Source: Scatophagus argus
Lineage: Eukaryota; Chordata; Actinopteri; Scatophagidae
Direction: 5' to 3'
Assembly: GCF_020382885.2 (NCBI RefSeq)
Contig: NC_058498.1
Span: forward strand, 22,597,001 to 22,661,000
Length of the DNA stretch: 64,000 nucleotides
Shown here: piece after piece, positions 1-13,159 of the stretch
How positions within the stretch are numbered: the first letter of the stretch is position 1
Layout of the letters: each line of letters begins with the position of its first letter
Notes under the pieces: model-generated
The model's database searches: none
Told to the model about the DNA's origin: nothing
The model's input: the letters and a program-made list of their open reading frames with translations, nothing else
Position numbers and translations under genes: made by a program

Positions 1-1766
1 TGGTATTCTGACAGATTGCCTGTCTGACCAATAGTGGGGTAACACAGACGTTTTGCCTACACAGTGATTCGGAATGCATAAAAGCAGAAAGTCTAAAGCA
101 GTAAATGTGTGGCAGTTTTGATTGACAGTTTTAAACAAGTGATTTTTAGAATAGTTGAGTGTTTTTCTGACAGTTGGTTAACTTGCCAAATTGTTTCAGC
201 TGTAGAATGTCCAAAAGGATTACTGTGCTTTTTCAGAATAATGCTTTCTGTGTGATATAATTGTGTACTTCAAATAGCATATGACCCCTAATCTTGTAAG
301 TGAATGACAAACTTCACCATTGTGACTTAAGTCATTTAGTCACTGAAGTGGTCATATGCCACATGAAATTCACTTTGCACTTGCATACACTCAACTCAAG
401 GACAAAAATATGATGCTCTGGATTTATTAATGTTTAACAGTATTGTCTTCGATTGTCATCTTTTTAAAAATAAAATGGAAATACGATACAGAACTTGCAA
501 TGTAAATTTATTTGGGGTTGGTTTCAAGTGGAAAATAATTGTATGTCAAGAGAACCTTTTAACATGCATGTTGAGAGGTTATTTTTTGAAGTGGCTAGAA
601 AATCAATTCATACAGGTTTAGGTTTTGTTTTTGTTTTTTTGTTGATTTATAGTCCCATCCCCACCCCGCCCATGGCTATTTGTATCATTAAACTTGAATA
701 TGTAGTTGCTTTTTGAAAGGACTTACTAGAAACTTTCGCATTGTTGTTGAAACATTTAAACATCTAAAAAACATTTAGAACACATCTAGCCCCAGACGGT
801 TGTTCCAAGTTGTTCCTTGGAGTATACATAAAACATCATTGAGAAAGTTAGAATGACCCCAGCTTATACAATAAGATAAAACCTTGACCTTAGCCAACTT
901 GAACAATTTTTTTACCTAATTATATAAAACGGATATCTTTTATAGGACATATTGTTAGTTCATAAGACATAACACTTTGTTGCTGTTTTAGTACTTTTAC
1001 CTTTTGAAATACTGAAAGCTTTTTGCATGAAATAGATCTATAATGGTCCTTAAATGCAGAAAAGAACAACTCCTGAGAGGTGCTGTAGGTGGCAGTATTA
1101 CCCATGTTTAGCATTAAAGATGCCTCTCAAGCATCCACTGCACTCTAAAGAATATTGACATCCAGTTGTCTGGCATTTTAAATATACGATCACTGTCTGT
1201 TATTACACAGGGAGCAATAAAGTGTCCACAAACAAAACTAATAAAATAATGTCATCAGATTAAATTAATTAGAGAGGTGTTGATATTGCTTTTTTCTTGT
1301 TCCAAGTGGATTCAAACCATTCCATGGGCATTTTAGGCCAGTTGTTAAAGGACATTGTAACATACCATATAGCCACGTCCCAGCTGCAAGCTCCCTGATC
1401 AGCAATCAGATTGTGTTTTATTGAGAGATAGCTCTTAAAGTTGTACCTAATTTAAATCCTGAACTGCTAATTGATTTCAGTTTAACCTTTCTCAGACAGT
1501 AGATAACAGTGCATTTGTTAGGGACTGTTTTCCACTGCGGATTGATCCACATGTGATGCTACGCAGACGACACTTGTTGGTAGCATCAATTGCTGGTTTT
1601 GGTCTTCTCATGCAATTGGTTGGATGTGTCATCCCTAATATACATTTTTACTAAAGCACAGGAAACTACTCCTCACTCACTGTTTAGGAATACGTGTGAT
1701 GAACAGGAAGTTGCAGCAAAGCATCCTCCAGACATTTTCCTCCCCCCATGGGCTCTGGACAACACA
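1..1766. other. Upstream intergenic / brdt 5' flank, no gene recognised
   Basis: AT-rich sequence with only short chance ORFs. I recognise no coding exon, RNA gene or repeat. The part just before 1767 is probably brdt promoter and 5' UTR: the reading frame is open upstream of the chosen ATG back to 1590, but that extension resembles no BET protein. A 5' non-coding exon cannot be excluded. Confidence 0.5.
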
Positions 1767-4700
1767 ATGTCTGATGTGAAAGTCTGTCCCACTGTGAGTG
1801 GAAATCCTCCTCCACCAGAGGTCATAAATCCCAAAAAGCCTGGACGTGTAACCAATCAGCTACAGTATCTGGAGAAGGTCGTGATCAAAGCTTTATGGAG
1901 GCATCAGTTCTCATGGCCTTTTCGCCAGCCAGTTGATGCAGTGGCACTGCGTCTCCCAGTAAGTAATAAAATTGTAACTGTAGCATCACAGCCCTACTGT
2001 AAAATGTGTTGCTGAGATGCCACCGGCAGACTGTGTTGGTGAACAAGTTCAATCACTTTGATTTGGGAAGGTGTATTCATGCTAGTGTTCCTGTTTTCTT
2101 TCAGGATTATTATACAATTATTACAAATCCTATGGATCTGAGCACTATTAACAAGCGTCTTCAAAACAAATACTACTGGCAAGCATTTGAGTGTATACAA
2201 GACTTCAACACCATGTTCACCAACTGCTACATGTACAATCGGGTAGGTAGTTCACATTCACCCAATCAGCATTTTATTTAGGCTATTAACAGAGCAGGGG
2301 ATTCTCTTTAAACATTTCAGCAACCCAAACTGGAGTTTCATTAGAGTACGTACTAGACTGAGTGTGTTTATTATAACATACTGTTGTTATCTTTCTACAG
2401 CCTGGAGATGATATTGTTTTTATGGCACAGACCCTGGAGAAGGTGTTTTTGCAGAAAGTGTCCCAAATGCCTAAGGAAGAGTGTGAAATTGCATCACTCA
2501 CTGCAAAGGAAGCTGTGAAAGGGCGAAAGATGAATGCAGGTATCAACAATCTCTCTTATGTGAAGCATCTATGCGTATGTATTTTGGATGTATTCATGTC
2601 AGATTTTTAATCTTTAACATAAGCCTGGATTTTAACATTTATTTTATCAGATTGTTTCAGATGTGGTTTGACAGTTAAATGTACCTACAATGCCATGTCA
2701 GAACTTTGCAGTGACATCCTCTCCTCATTTTACAATAATATCTAATTATTGTGCATGTCTTCACTTAAAGCAATAAAGCAGAGACCCATGATGTCAGAAG
2801 TTGTTCTCCAGCAGACAGTGACTGTCATTCCAACCGATGTGCCTCAGTTCATCCCACCCATTCATCTGTCTGCACAAATTGATGCAACAGTAAGTATTTT
2901 ATTAGGTTGTAAGCAATTTGCACATTATACGTACTGTCTTTAAGAGTGTGAAAGGAAAGGGATTTGTCTCACTAGACTGTGATCGGGTATCATGGAGGTT
3001 AAAACCTGGTTCTGATGTTTGACTTATTTTGGTAAAAAGAAAAGAAATCAAATCTAGTTGATTTAATTTGTTTTGACATTAATTACAATTAACCCATTTT
3101 AATGGTTGAAATAAATGTTGTTTTTTTATGTTTGAGTCAGATGCACAGTAGACAGTCTTTCTTTATTGCATGAAATGAGTGAAAGTGACAGTGTTTCGCA
3201 AATTTGAATCAATGTGGCCGAAAGCCACTAATATTAAATCACACTGTGGTTTCCAGAGCTTGAGTTCGAGCCTTGAACCACACCTTTCAGTTTCTTTTTC
3301 CCACTGTTCTGTCTCACTTTAGGTTGTGTTGTGATTAAGTGTTTATGTGCAACCTTTGTCTAAATATTCAGATTAAAAAAGGCTTTAAGAGGAAAGCAGA
3401 CCCTGCACCGTCCACCACATCAGTGACGACCAACAGCGAGGTATCCGCTGCGGGGAACTGTTCAGCACCTTGTACATTATTCTCCAGAAGAGGCAGTGGA
3501 AGGCCCATCAGACCTCCTAAGAAAGATTTGCCTACCTTTGAGGGAAAGAAAGTCAGACTGTCTGAGCAGCTCAGGTACTGCAATGACATCCTGAAGGAAA
3601 TGCTCTCGAAGAGACACTATGCGTATGCATGGCCCTTTTATGCCCCTGTTGATGCGGTTGCTTTGGGCTTGCATGACTACCATGACATCATCAAACAGCC
3701 TATGGACCTGAGCACCATCAGGGTAAGATGGTTATGAAGGTGATGCTAACGTTATTTCCAGTCATTTCAAATCAGTTTTCCTGACAAAGTTTGATTTTTT
3801 TTTCAGAATAAGATGGATGAACGAGAGTATGGAAATGCAAAGCAGTTTGCTGCTGATGTCCGACTGATGTTCTCCAATTGTTACAAATACAATCCACCTT
3901 CACATGAAGTGGTCTACATGGCAAGAAAACTGCAGGTATAGAATATGAACGACTTCATATTTTATCTTCATATATGAATTGCAGACACAATATTTGGAAG
4001 AATTTGAAACTTGAAACAAGCATGGGTTTTCAAGATAACAAAAACAGGACTCCCTCTCAAAAATGATAAATAATTTTTAATTTCACTAAATATTTTTCAA
4101 GAATCTTTAAAATCAGCAAGGGTAAAAACCTCACACAACATGTAAGAACATAACATTTTCTCAGATATGAGATAATAAGAGATTGTCACGAAACCGCTAT
4201 CTTTGAGCTTGATGTTAACTGAAAACAAGACGTCTCACTCATATCGACAAGGGGCTTGAGTTATGTTCAAATTCTTGAACAAGGCCCGGAGTTTTACAGA
4301 CAACATCTCTGTTCATTTCAAATTTGCAGAAATTTTGTAATTCTGTAGACACAGATTCTGCATGGCCCTGCTGAACACAAAGGGTTCCAACTAACAAGGG
4401 CTTTGTATAAGAAATAGTGGTTAAGTTGAAGCATTAGTGTCAGTATTTTGATTTGTTACTTTATTACTATGTTTGTATCAACAGGAAGTCTTTGAGGCCC
4501 GATATCTGAAGGTTCCCCAAGAGACAGAGGGATGTTCCACACCTCATCAGCGGGCTGACAAGGGAAAAGGAGACAGAGTTGGAAGTCTGTCGACCTCAGC
4601 AAGTTCTGAAAGCGAAAGCTCCACAGAGACGGAGAGTTCTTCGGAAGAGGTGGCCACACAGCTGGCCAATCTGAAAGAGCGGGTTGGTATATACATATGG

Positions 4701-7700
4701 TGGTAACTGTGTCAGTGTCTTTGGACAAGGTATTCATTTCAGTGCGTTTTTTCAGTGCATTTAATTGTCTCATTAATGGCTGGCTTCTCAGTTGAAAGCG
4801 GTCAGTGATCAGCTGAACAGACTTACGAAGGTGCCTCTCATAAAACCAAAGAAGAAAGACAAGCTGAAAAAGGAAAAAAGATCCAAAGAAAAGGACATTG
4901 CTGCACTAAAGCACAAATCCTTGAAATACAAAGCTATGGTAGAAAAAATGGCCACCAACAAGAGCTCCACTGTGTAAGTGAGCCCCTCTTGATCCTTTAA
5001 TATGGTTTATATTTTATACTTACATATAATTTATTCCAAAACATGTGTCAAGGCTAACCTCATGTTTTTTGTATGTATGTATGTCTAGGCATGGTAACAA
5101 ACACAATATTCAGTGTGCCTTACCTTTGAAATGTGAGGATGGGGCCCCGGTGTTTCCAGTGACTTACCAGGAGAAGAAGCAGTTGAAATTGGACATTGAC
5201 AAGCTACCTGGTGACAAACTTGGCAAGTTGGTGAAAATCATTCATGCCAGGGAGGCCTGTCTGCGAGGTTCCTCTCTAGAGGAGATTGAGGTTGACTTTG
5301 AAATGCTCAAGCCTTCCACACTGCGAGCCCTACAGAGATTTGTTGCAACATGTCTGAAGAAATGCAACAAGAACAACAGTAGTAAGTGTGGCTCAGTCCT
5401 GCTTTGCTAAAGCTTTCCTCTGTCAGAAAATACAGCTTCTTCTTATTAGATTCATTCTGTAAAATTGCGTCCTTTCTGTAGCTTCTCTTTGCAATGTGAA
5501 TGGAGTGTTCATATTTCTTCTGTCCAGCAGAAAAAAAGCGGATGCCCACAGGAGGAATTCAGACTGGGAAACTAAAAGATGCTGAGAAATCTGTGGTTGC
5601 CAGTAAAGAGCAGCACCTGATTAAGAAAAAAAAGTCAGTAGGTAAGAAATGAATTGGATGAAAAATGCAATCAAAAACACTTCCAATGAGTGTCAAAACT
5701 GCATCTTGCTTTTTTTTTTTTTGGTAACAGAAAAAGTCATGACGTCTCCCGACTTCAACTACCCTTCATGCGTCAGTGATAGCAGTAGCAGCAGCAGCTC
5801 ATCATCCAGCTCTGACAGCAGCAGCACCACCATTAGTAGTCATTCTAGCACTTCTGATAGCACTGACTCTGAATCAGGTTAGCTCCTCTCTCCTTAGCAC
5901 TCTGCCCTCACTTTCACCTAAGCCATGGGCACATTTCACCAGGGTGGCTTACTGCTATTTTTCAGTCCTGTTTATCTTGGTTGCACACAAAATATTAAAT
6001 TGTGTTTTCATTTTTGCACGTTCATCAGGTGTTTGCTCTTTGTGTTTTTTCCACACACTTTGAATAGTCTGTCTGAGTTGCAGTCCGTCCCAGTTTTGTC
6101 TGAGACTCCTGTACTGTACTACTGTGGTGGGCAGTCATTTAGTCATTTTCTGAAAAGCAGTTTCACTGCCCTTTGTGGCTGAAAAGTTTGAGCACAGCAT
6201 CACCTAAAGGTGGATGTGTGAGTGTGTGTTTGTGTGCTTTGCTGCCCCTGTAATGCAGCAGTCGTATTACAGTCTACTGACACATTATGGATGGCACTTC
6301 TATACTAAAGCAAAGTGACAAGTGAATCAAAACCAAGATTTTCAGCCACTATCAAAAAGGAAAGGTCCACATTCGTCAAGTCTAGTTTAAAAGAAAACTT
6401 ACAAAGGTATATGTGAGTTCTGTTGTAAAATAGGAAAGATTCACGTTTGGTCTTTTGATTTGCATGACCATGTCCTCTGTAAACTCATTTTACTGTCGTG
6501 TGTGTTTTTTTTTCCTCCAACCACCCTTTGGAAGTAACTCCCAATCTTACAGTAGCATAAAGCAGGTAAAAAGGTGGAAAGAATTTCACTATGGTGCTGT
6601 GACCTGTTAACAAAATCCAGTATCCAGCTTATTAGTTTACATATTTTCCTTATGCAGTCACTGTTCTGCACATGGAAACTGTTATCCTGTTGCAGCACAG
6701 AGGACCAAATGTATTTCATTTATCCTTCTATTGTCCTTCTTAATGTGTCCACATAATTACAGAAAAGTCAGACTTTGGTCCAAGTGTGGGTGGCATTCGA
6801 GTAGAGGTATCCTGAAAATGAAATTATTAACAGATCAAGAGGTTCACAAAAAAAATCTTGAATGTCCCTAAACGACAATTTTAGAAATTGTTAGATTGGC
6901 ATCTGTTGATGTTCTTTGGTGTTTTGGAAGCTGGTGTAACTAACATAACATCACATTTTATTTTTCCAAGATTTAATTGTCATCGTGCATTCATGTATCC
7001 ATCTGCATTACTACAGAGAAACTGTGTGAAATGTTTTATTTTAACAGTTTTTGAGAGGGAAGAAGATCTGATCCTGCCTCTGCGGGATGTGAAATACTAA
7101 TGTGCATGTCTTTCAGTGCCAAAATCAAAGAAGCAGAAAAGTAAAGACCCTGGCAAAAAGGTTAAGACAAAGGTGAAGTATTTTTTTTTTCTTAATGTAA
7201 AGAGGAGGTTCATGGTAAGAGCATTGTTGTTTACAGTGACAAATAAGGATGTAATTTCTTCCTAAGTCAAAGGTGACTCATGCTGCCTGTAGTAAGCAGA
7301 TATCGGAGACTAAAGATTTGACAAAATCTTCGGTCAAGGATTGTCAGCCTCTTCTTGCTGTGCAGTCCTCAGTAGCAGAAACCAAAGCCCAGCCAACGCA
7401 CAACAATGCAGACCAGACGTGTGACAATCTGACTTTATCACCTCCAGGTACTGCCTGCGACAGACAGAATTAACTTGTGTCAAAAAAAGTGCACATTGAT
7501 TCAATTTACAAGCTCTTTCCGTTTATAAATGTGATTTTTCCTGAAGAAAATGGAAGTCGGTTAACCCTGGGCATGGAAAAACTGAATCAGCCTATGCTTT
7601 AACTGAAGGATTTCACTTGAGCATCAGTGTAGTCATCTGAGCTTGAGAACATTTAAATGGACATTCACGTGCATTTTATTAGCAGTCCCTTTTAGCAACC

Positions 7701-9985
7701 TCTGAGACTTGGTGCCAGATCAGTATCAATACTTCCCAAAAACCCTGTACTCACAGATCAGCAAGCCGGTGGCTCTGCATTATGAGTAGCACAGTAACAT
7801 CAAATGAACCTTCCTTTATCACTGCCTGCTTATGTGGGGTGCTCACATGCTCAGTGTCCTTCAGTTGTCCATCCCCAATACTCCTTGTTTTATAGCTGAC
7901 ACTCATCTATAGCTGTGTAGCTCCTTGCTTCTCACGTAGCTGTAACATGTTGAAGATCATTGTATGTCATTTGCTGTTTGACAGATTTGTCTGCCCTTTT
8001 GTCCCCCATGGCATCTCCGGCAGTTTTGCTAGACTGGACTGCTGCCAGATTTGAGGTACTTCTGATGAAACCACAGCACTGTAATTTTTGCCTGACTTCT
8101 GACCTGTTGTATCATTTTACAGTGTGATTTAAACCATCGTGGTCGCTGTTGAATGCATGTCACATCATGCATACAATACATTAGGCCATGTTGCATCTAC
8201 ACAGGACTCTGAAGGCCACTTCAGAAATCTTCACATTGGGTGCAGCACAGTTACCTTAAGTAGAGGTCAGAGTGCAGAAACACTACACACAGTAAAATGG
8301 CGTGAATCAAAAGTGTTGCTCTTCATTTTACTGGTTTAACCATTTTCAAATGGAGTTGACTCATAATTCTAGAAAAATATTTCAGGTCTATTGCAATTGT
8401 AGAGAAAAACAGCATGGCCTATTGTAGCATTTCCCTATGCTGTACCATGTTATCCTCACAGTTTGATAATATATGATGATAATAACAGTTCACAATATTT
8501 TTGAAATGCTCTGACTGTGAAGATTTGAAATGTTAAAACTAAATGTCACCTTTCAGCAAGGCCCGGTGTTGTCCCCTTTGAGAGACAGCCCTCTGCAATC
8601 CAAAGAGGAGACAAGTAAGTCACTAGTGGACTCTTATCTTGACATCACCATTTTTTTAAAAAAAATGACTCCAGCAGAACACTTATCATTAAAGTCATTA
8701 TGTCAGGTTTCAGATACCCTGAGACGTTTCCTGAAAGTCAGGTGACTAAAGTGCCTTACGCCAGCACAGAAAGTAAATCTGCTGAAGAGGAAAAATCCCA
8801 AAATCCCAAAAAGGTTGGCATCATTTAAATGAGCTGACAATTACTAAAAAGTGTTGAAAACTTGATTGAACTTGAATGATTCTAAAATTTGATTCTGCTG
8901 ATCAGGGTGGGTTGCACCAACATATGTGACTTAACAAAATCTATGGAACTTCTAAAATCTGAACATTGAGAAAAAATTGTCTATTATTATTCATACTTTT
9001 TGGTAATATTTAATTTGCAAAGTTTTATTGTAGTGAATATGCAGTGTAATTCAAACTGCTGTCCCATTAAAAAATGATTTCAAATGGATTGCAGAATTAA
9101 CATGGGAATTTTTCTTGTTTAGGACATTATTCTGAAAAATGCTGAGTCTTGGGCAAGACTGGCGAGGCAGTCGGTCACTCCAACTGCAATCAAGTCCTCA
9201 AAGGAAAGCTTCCAGCAGTTTCGTAAGGCTGCCATAGAAAAGGAAGAACGAGAAAAGGCACTGAAGAAGAAAGAGGTGGAAGGGACCAAGGAGAGGGAGG
9301 TTCCTGAAAAGAGCAGGTACTCTGCAAACACGCGCATTAGATTTGCTTCAAGTTCTGTGTGCTCTAGACTATGTTTAAATCATGCCAAGACTATATTGTT
9401 CAGCATAATTCATAATTCAAAGATATTCTCCTAGCTCACCAGGCCGATGTAAAGCAGACCCAGAAACCCCACAACCTGTTAAAGAGGATACTGATTCATC
9501 AGTGGCCACCTTAGATATTCCTAAAGATGCTGAGCAGCAGATTCCAGAGTCTCCCATAGAAACACAGCTTCTGACCACACAGTCCTCAGTGGACAGAGAA
9601 AGAGAGGCGGCACGCAAAAAGGAGCAAGAACGTCGCAGGCGAGAGGCCGTGAGTACCTTCATCTGTACCTTCATCTGTGGTGTTGGGAAGAATCTCAAGG
9701 AAATTCACTAGGCTGGGACTAGTCCGAGCCTAGTCCAGCGAGCATGAACTGATGAAGCCTCTTGGATGAGAGGTGAAACGTCTTCAAAGACAAATAACTA
9801 AGTCCAGTTGCATTCGATTGAATTTCCTTGAGATAACCATGACCTGTATGAATGAGAATATTCACAGGCTCGTTGGGAAGAATGCTTTTAACAGCTGTTC
9901 TGTGCTTTATTTTTCTCAGATGTCTGGTATTGACATGACTATGCAGCGAGACATCATGACTACATTTGAGCTTAACCTGGACTAA
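1767..9985 (+). CDS. brdt: BET bromodomain protein, testis-specific BRDT orthologue (19 coding exons, 985 aa)
   Basis: Exons: 1767-1958, 2105-2242, 2401-2539, 2771-2889, 3372-3722, 3807-3935, 4485-4682, 4792-4973, 5089-5381, 5531-5641, 5731-5877, 7117-7172, 7267-7447, 7985-8055, 8557-8614, 8707-8813, 9123-9316, 9423-9648, 9920-9985. Seen: bromodomain 1 with WPF at residues 50-52 and the acetyl-lysine Asn in NCYMYN at 109; bromodomain 2 with WPF at 283-285 and Asn 342 in NCYKYN; NET domain about 503-575 ([10 protein letters not shown], then an acidic [17 protein letters not shown] stretch); a Ser-rich tract about 630-666; a [10 protein letters not shown] block; and a C-terminal [18 protein letters not shown] segment like the P-TEFb-binding end of BRD4 and BRDT. 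Family knowledge: BET proteins read acetylated histones; BRDT acts in meiotic and post-meiotic male germ cells. BRDT is preferred over BRD2/3/4 because EPHX4 follows directly, as in human, and length is near human BRDT (about 947 aa). The start was chosen because MSDVKV leads straight into the conserved [15 protein letters not shown] segment. Confidence 0.93.
9712..9872. repeat. Teleost interspersed repeat fragment in the last brdt intron
   Basis: A block containing GATGAAGCCTCTTGGATGAG, GGTGAAACGTCTTCAAAGAC and TTTCCTTGAGATAACCATGA. I recognise these strings from memory as a very common dispersed fish repeat; the class is uncertain. It begins just after a short palindromic stretch around GGGACTAGTCC and fills most of the 271-base final intron between exons 18 and 19. 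Confidence 0.55.
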
Positions 9986-10170
9986 AAAGCAACTCGACAA
10001 CATCGCCCCTCTGTGCTGGACCTCTGCATGTCGAGAATAATTCGAGCCGTTGGTTTTTTTTCTTGGGCATAAAAGACGACGTCAACCTTGTGTATGTTCT
10101 TCAGACTTATAAATAAATTGTTAATTGTGAAAAAAAACATAAATAAAATATTAATGGGTCTTGCCCTTAA
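9986..10170 (+). other. brdt: brdt 3' UTR with two AATAAA signals
   Basis: Downstream of the brdt stop at 9983-9985 the sequence turns AT-rich. AATAAA hexamers lie at 10112-10117 and 10142-10147, so a short 3' UTR of about 150-180 bases is likely. The exact cleavage site cannot be read from sequence. Confidence 0.6.
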
Positions 10171-11269
10171 TTTGCATTTGAAATGGTTGGTATGCCCACG
10201 CTGATGCACTTCTTGAATTGGGTATGAGTGGGGTGAAGCACTTTGAAAACTCAAACCTGAATCCTTCTTGCATGTTTTTTTCCACATATGGATGAGAGTC
10301 CTGCAGCTGACAGTTGTGTGTGCAAAAACGAATTTATGCATCCTTACATAGTTAAAATGCCACCTTGTTGTCTTGTTTGCTGAAATGTGAAGTGTTTGTG
10401 TTCTTTTGTTAACATATCCCATCTGATAAAGCCTTACCACAATGCTACTGTTTATCTTCACTGAAGAAATCTGCTCAGTATAGACAAAACATTAGTTTAG
10501 ATGTTACATGCACAAGTGAGCTTTTCTTCTGAAAACATTCTTGCACAGAAGTAAATTGAAAAAAGACTGGTAGGTCCTATAGCCAAACTTGCCAACATGG
10601 AATGGAACTGAATAATCTCTCTTCCTTATTTGTCAAATGGCATACATTGTGTTAAGTGTATACCCACTGCACTTTGTTGTTCATACACTTCTGGCTGTTC
10701 AAAAGTATGTTTTTGGACTTTATCCACATATTCCATATGTTACAGTTTCTATACGTTATTGTTCTTTTGTTTTTGTTTTTGGATTTTTTTTTTTTACTCA
10801 AAGTAATAAAGCTATTTTCACTAAGCAATCTGCATTGCTACATCTAAGAATTGTATATGATCAGTGTAGAACTGTGTGTTTCTTCCTACAAGTCAGTTCA
10901 TTGTGAAAGTAACAGCTGTTCTCTTTTTGGGGGGGGGGGACTGTGGCAAGACTTTGAACTAGGTAGCCAACTCCTGCAAGACCCAGAATGGGCTTTCTTA
11001 CAGTTTTAGCGATGCCATTTAAGAATGAAAATGCTCAGGTGACCAGAGCAGGACTGGATAAGTAGGGAGTCTGCAAACGAGGTAGGTCTATTTTTTACGA
11101 GAGTGAAAAGGAAGCAAAATGGAGATAAATGTTTGTACATTTTATTTCATCTCATTGCCAAGAAGGTAAAACTGCTCTAGTGAGGGTGACAGGGAATGGC
11201 TTGTTAAGACCTGAGGCCCATTTTTACGACCAAAGAATTTCATATGTATCCCAGGTGTCTGTGACTGTC

Positions 11270-11530
11270 ATGGTGTACACCAGCCGTGAAGGAGACCATT
11301 AAGCTAAACAGGAAGGCCTTTTAGAGTTTGGTTGGTGCAGGGGTCTCCTGAAGCAACTGAGATGCAGCTTACTATAAAGCCAGAAGGCCTGTTGTCAAAG
11401 CAAAAAACAGAGTGTGGGAGCACTTAGGGAAGTGATGAAGAAGGACTTTTGGTTGACCTTTGGTGGAACTCATGAGCACGTAATGTGTGGAAGAGGCAAA
11501 GTTTGGAGACTCAGGCACAGTCTCACTCAT
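11270..11530 (+). mobile_element. Non-LTR retrotransposon (LINE) fragment, frameshifted
   Basis: Read across frames, the plus strand gives VKETIKLNRKAF, then SPEATEMQLTIK, then VKAKNRVWEHLGK, then EVMKKDFWLTF. These follow in order the segment that precedes the reverse transcriptase in many fish LINEs (a consensus like TPEA...AKNRVWEEFGEAMEKDF, recalled from memory). An in-frame stop and at least two frame changes show it is a dead fragment. The clade is not resolved. Confidence 0.6.
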
Positions 11531-11551
11531 AGCCCATTCCTGCTTCTCTTA

Positions 11552-12600
11552 GTTACAACCCTTATTCCAAAAAAGTTGGGATCGTTTGTGAAATATAAAT
11601 GCAGAATGCAATAATTTGCAAATCTAAATCAACCTATATTTAAAGGTTGAGTTTATGTAGTTGTGGCATTCAACAGAGCTGCTTATTTTTTAAACTAAAA
11701 AAAACCCAAAAAAACACATATCTCCCAGCTGAAGCCATGAAGTTTTGAGTTTAGTCTTTAATTTGGGAACTAACTTCTAAGCAGGGGCATCTCTGAAAAA
11801 CAAGGCATCTTCTGCATGGTGGCATATGTTCTTCTGTTACACAACTGTCAGGGTGCCTTTACAGATGCTGGCTTCTGAACTTTGATAAGGTAAGATAAGA
11901 TTTATTGTCATTGTGGAGTCAACTATGCAAAGAAATTGAAAAGTGCCTCAGTTGAGGGTGTCTTTGGTATAAAAACAAGAGCAAGCAATAAAAACAAGAA
12001 TAAATAAACAACAACACCACCTTGGACAATATAAGAACATGTGATGTCATATAAATAAAAGCAAAGGGAGTTAGTGAATATGTTTCATATTATTGCACAT
12101 TTTTCACAATGCTTATTGCACAAGTTCGGTAAGACGTTGGGAGAGTTAATGGTTCGTGTGGGAGTTGAGTATCATAGTAGCTCACAGATAAAAGCTGTTT
12201 TTCAGTCTGTTTTTTGATGTTCCTGTACCTCCTTCCTGAAGGCAGCAGGCTGTTAACAATCTAGATAACCCTTTTCCTCTGTAACCCAGAGAACACAATA
12301 CCCATGATTTCCAAAAAAAAAAAAAAAAAATGGAAATGGAAATGTGGACTCATCAGACCACTTCACACTTTCCCACTTTGCATCAGGCCATTTCAGATGA
12401 CCTCGTCAGCAGTGTTTCTCAGTGTTCTCAAGATGTCTTTTGCATTGCATGGTAGAGTCTTAAGTTGTAGAGGCACCAATGAACTGCGTTTATCATTCAT
12501 CATCCTCCCAAGTCATAACACTTTTGAAATGAATGTCAGGGGGATTGGTACTGCTGACCTAGACTTTTAGCCTGTAGGACTTGCAATATATTTCATTCTT
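11552..12600 (-). mobile_element. Tc1/mariner-like DNA transposon remnant, internally rearranged
   Basis: Begins with a terminal-repeat-like block (GTTACAACCCTTATTCCAAA followed by AGTTGGGATCG, then AATGCAATAATTTGCAAATC), characteristic of a very abundant fish Tc1-like family. The segment at 12335-12560 resembles the reverse complement of a transposase coding region (the TTTGCATTGCATGGTAGAGT stretch reads LYHAMQK on the minus strand). Most of the transposase is missing or scrambled, and a LINE tail sits between the two parts. Not functional. Confidence 0.65.
11885..12275 (-). mobile_element. LINE 3' end inserted in the Tc1-like remnant
   Basis: Contains ATTTATTGTCATTGT, the 3' end signature also seen near 34015. 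On the minus strand it reads LLPSGRRYRNIK, the usual C-terminal motif of fish L2/CR1-type LINE ORF2 proteins. It therefore looks like a 5'-truncated minus-strand insertion. Many substitutions indicate age. Confidence 0.6.
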
Positions 12601-13159
12601 GATGCAGCGGAGAACCTAAACTGGTCAAATGTAGGAAAGGTTATGAAAAATATGATCAAATACATGAATAATTGTCTCTGTTAAATAATCAAAATGAATT
12701 TAAAAGAAAATGTATAATCTCCAACTTTAACACCAAAAGTTAAATGTCCCCATTTAAATTATTTAAGGAACATTATTTCTTATTAATGTATTCGGTTAGA
12801 CCATATCTTCCCCTTCATTTTGGCTTCTTCAGGGCTCCATATTTCGGCGCTGAAGGATACAAAGGTCTTAATCCGTTACAAATCCAGCCACGTGAGGGAT
12901 TAGGCTAATCTGAAGTTGGTTAACCTGTTTATTATGCTCGTTACCTTGTCACCAGTTGTGTCTCTTCACAGAATAATCGACCTGCTTGGTTGTGCCTGAT
13001 AAAAGCGCACCTGTGACCGCATTGCTGCTCATTCAAATATTAATGCGCTGAGTGGAAAAAAACAAAACACCCCCTTACTGTACAGACCCTTATTGTTCAA
13101 GAGCAGGTTGGTGAGGTATTTGAAATGAAGTAAAAAAAAAAAACAAAAAAAAAAAAACA

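Larger units (their letters stand above)
10171..13150. other. brdt-ephx4 intergenic region
   Basis: About 3 kb without a host gene. It holds a G run near 10930, a LINE fragment (11270-11530), a Tc1-like remnant (11552-12600) interrupted by a second LINE tail (11885-12275), and A-rich runs at 12312-12330 and 13131-13156. The remainder (10.2-11.2 kb, 12.6-13.1 kb) is AT-rich and I see nothing in it. Confidence 0.6.

Noticed and set aside
8719..8745. Alternative acceptor TTTCAG before 8719 for brdt exon 16
   Set aside because: Has a better-looking pyrimidine tract but leads to TGA after ten codons; the TGTCAG acceptor before 8707 keeps frame through to the next donor.
9982..10461. 159-codon minus-strand ORF over the brdt 3' UTR
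   Set aside because: Long for chance, but it lies antisense to an evident 3' UTR with AATAAA signals, has low-complexity FF/II stretches from A-rich DNA and resembles no protein I know.
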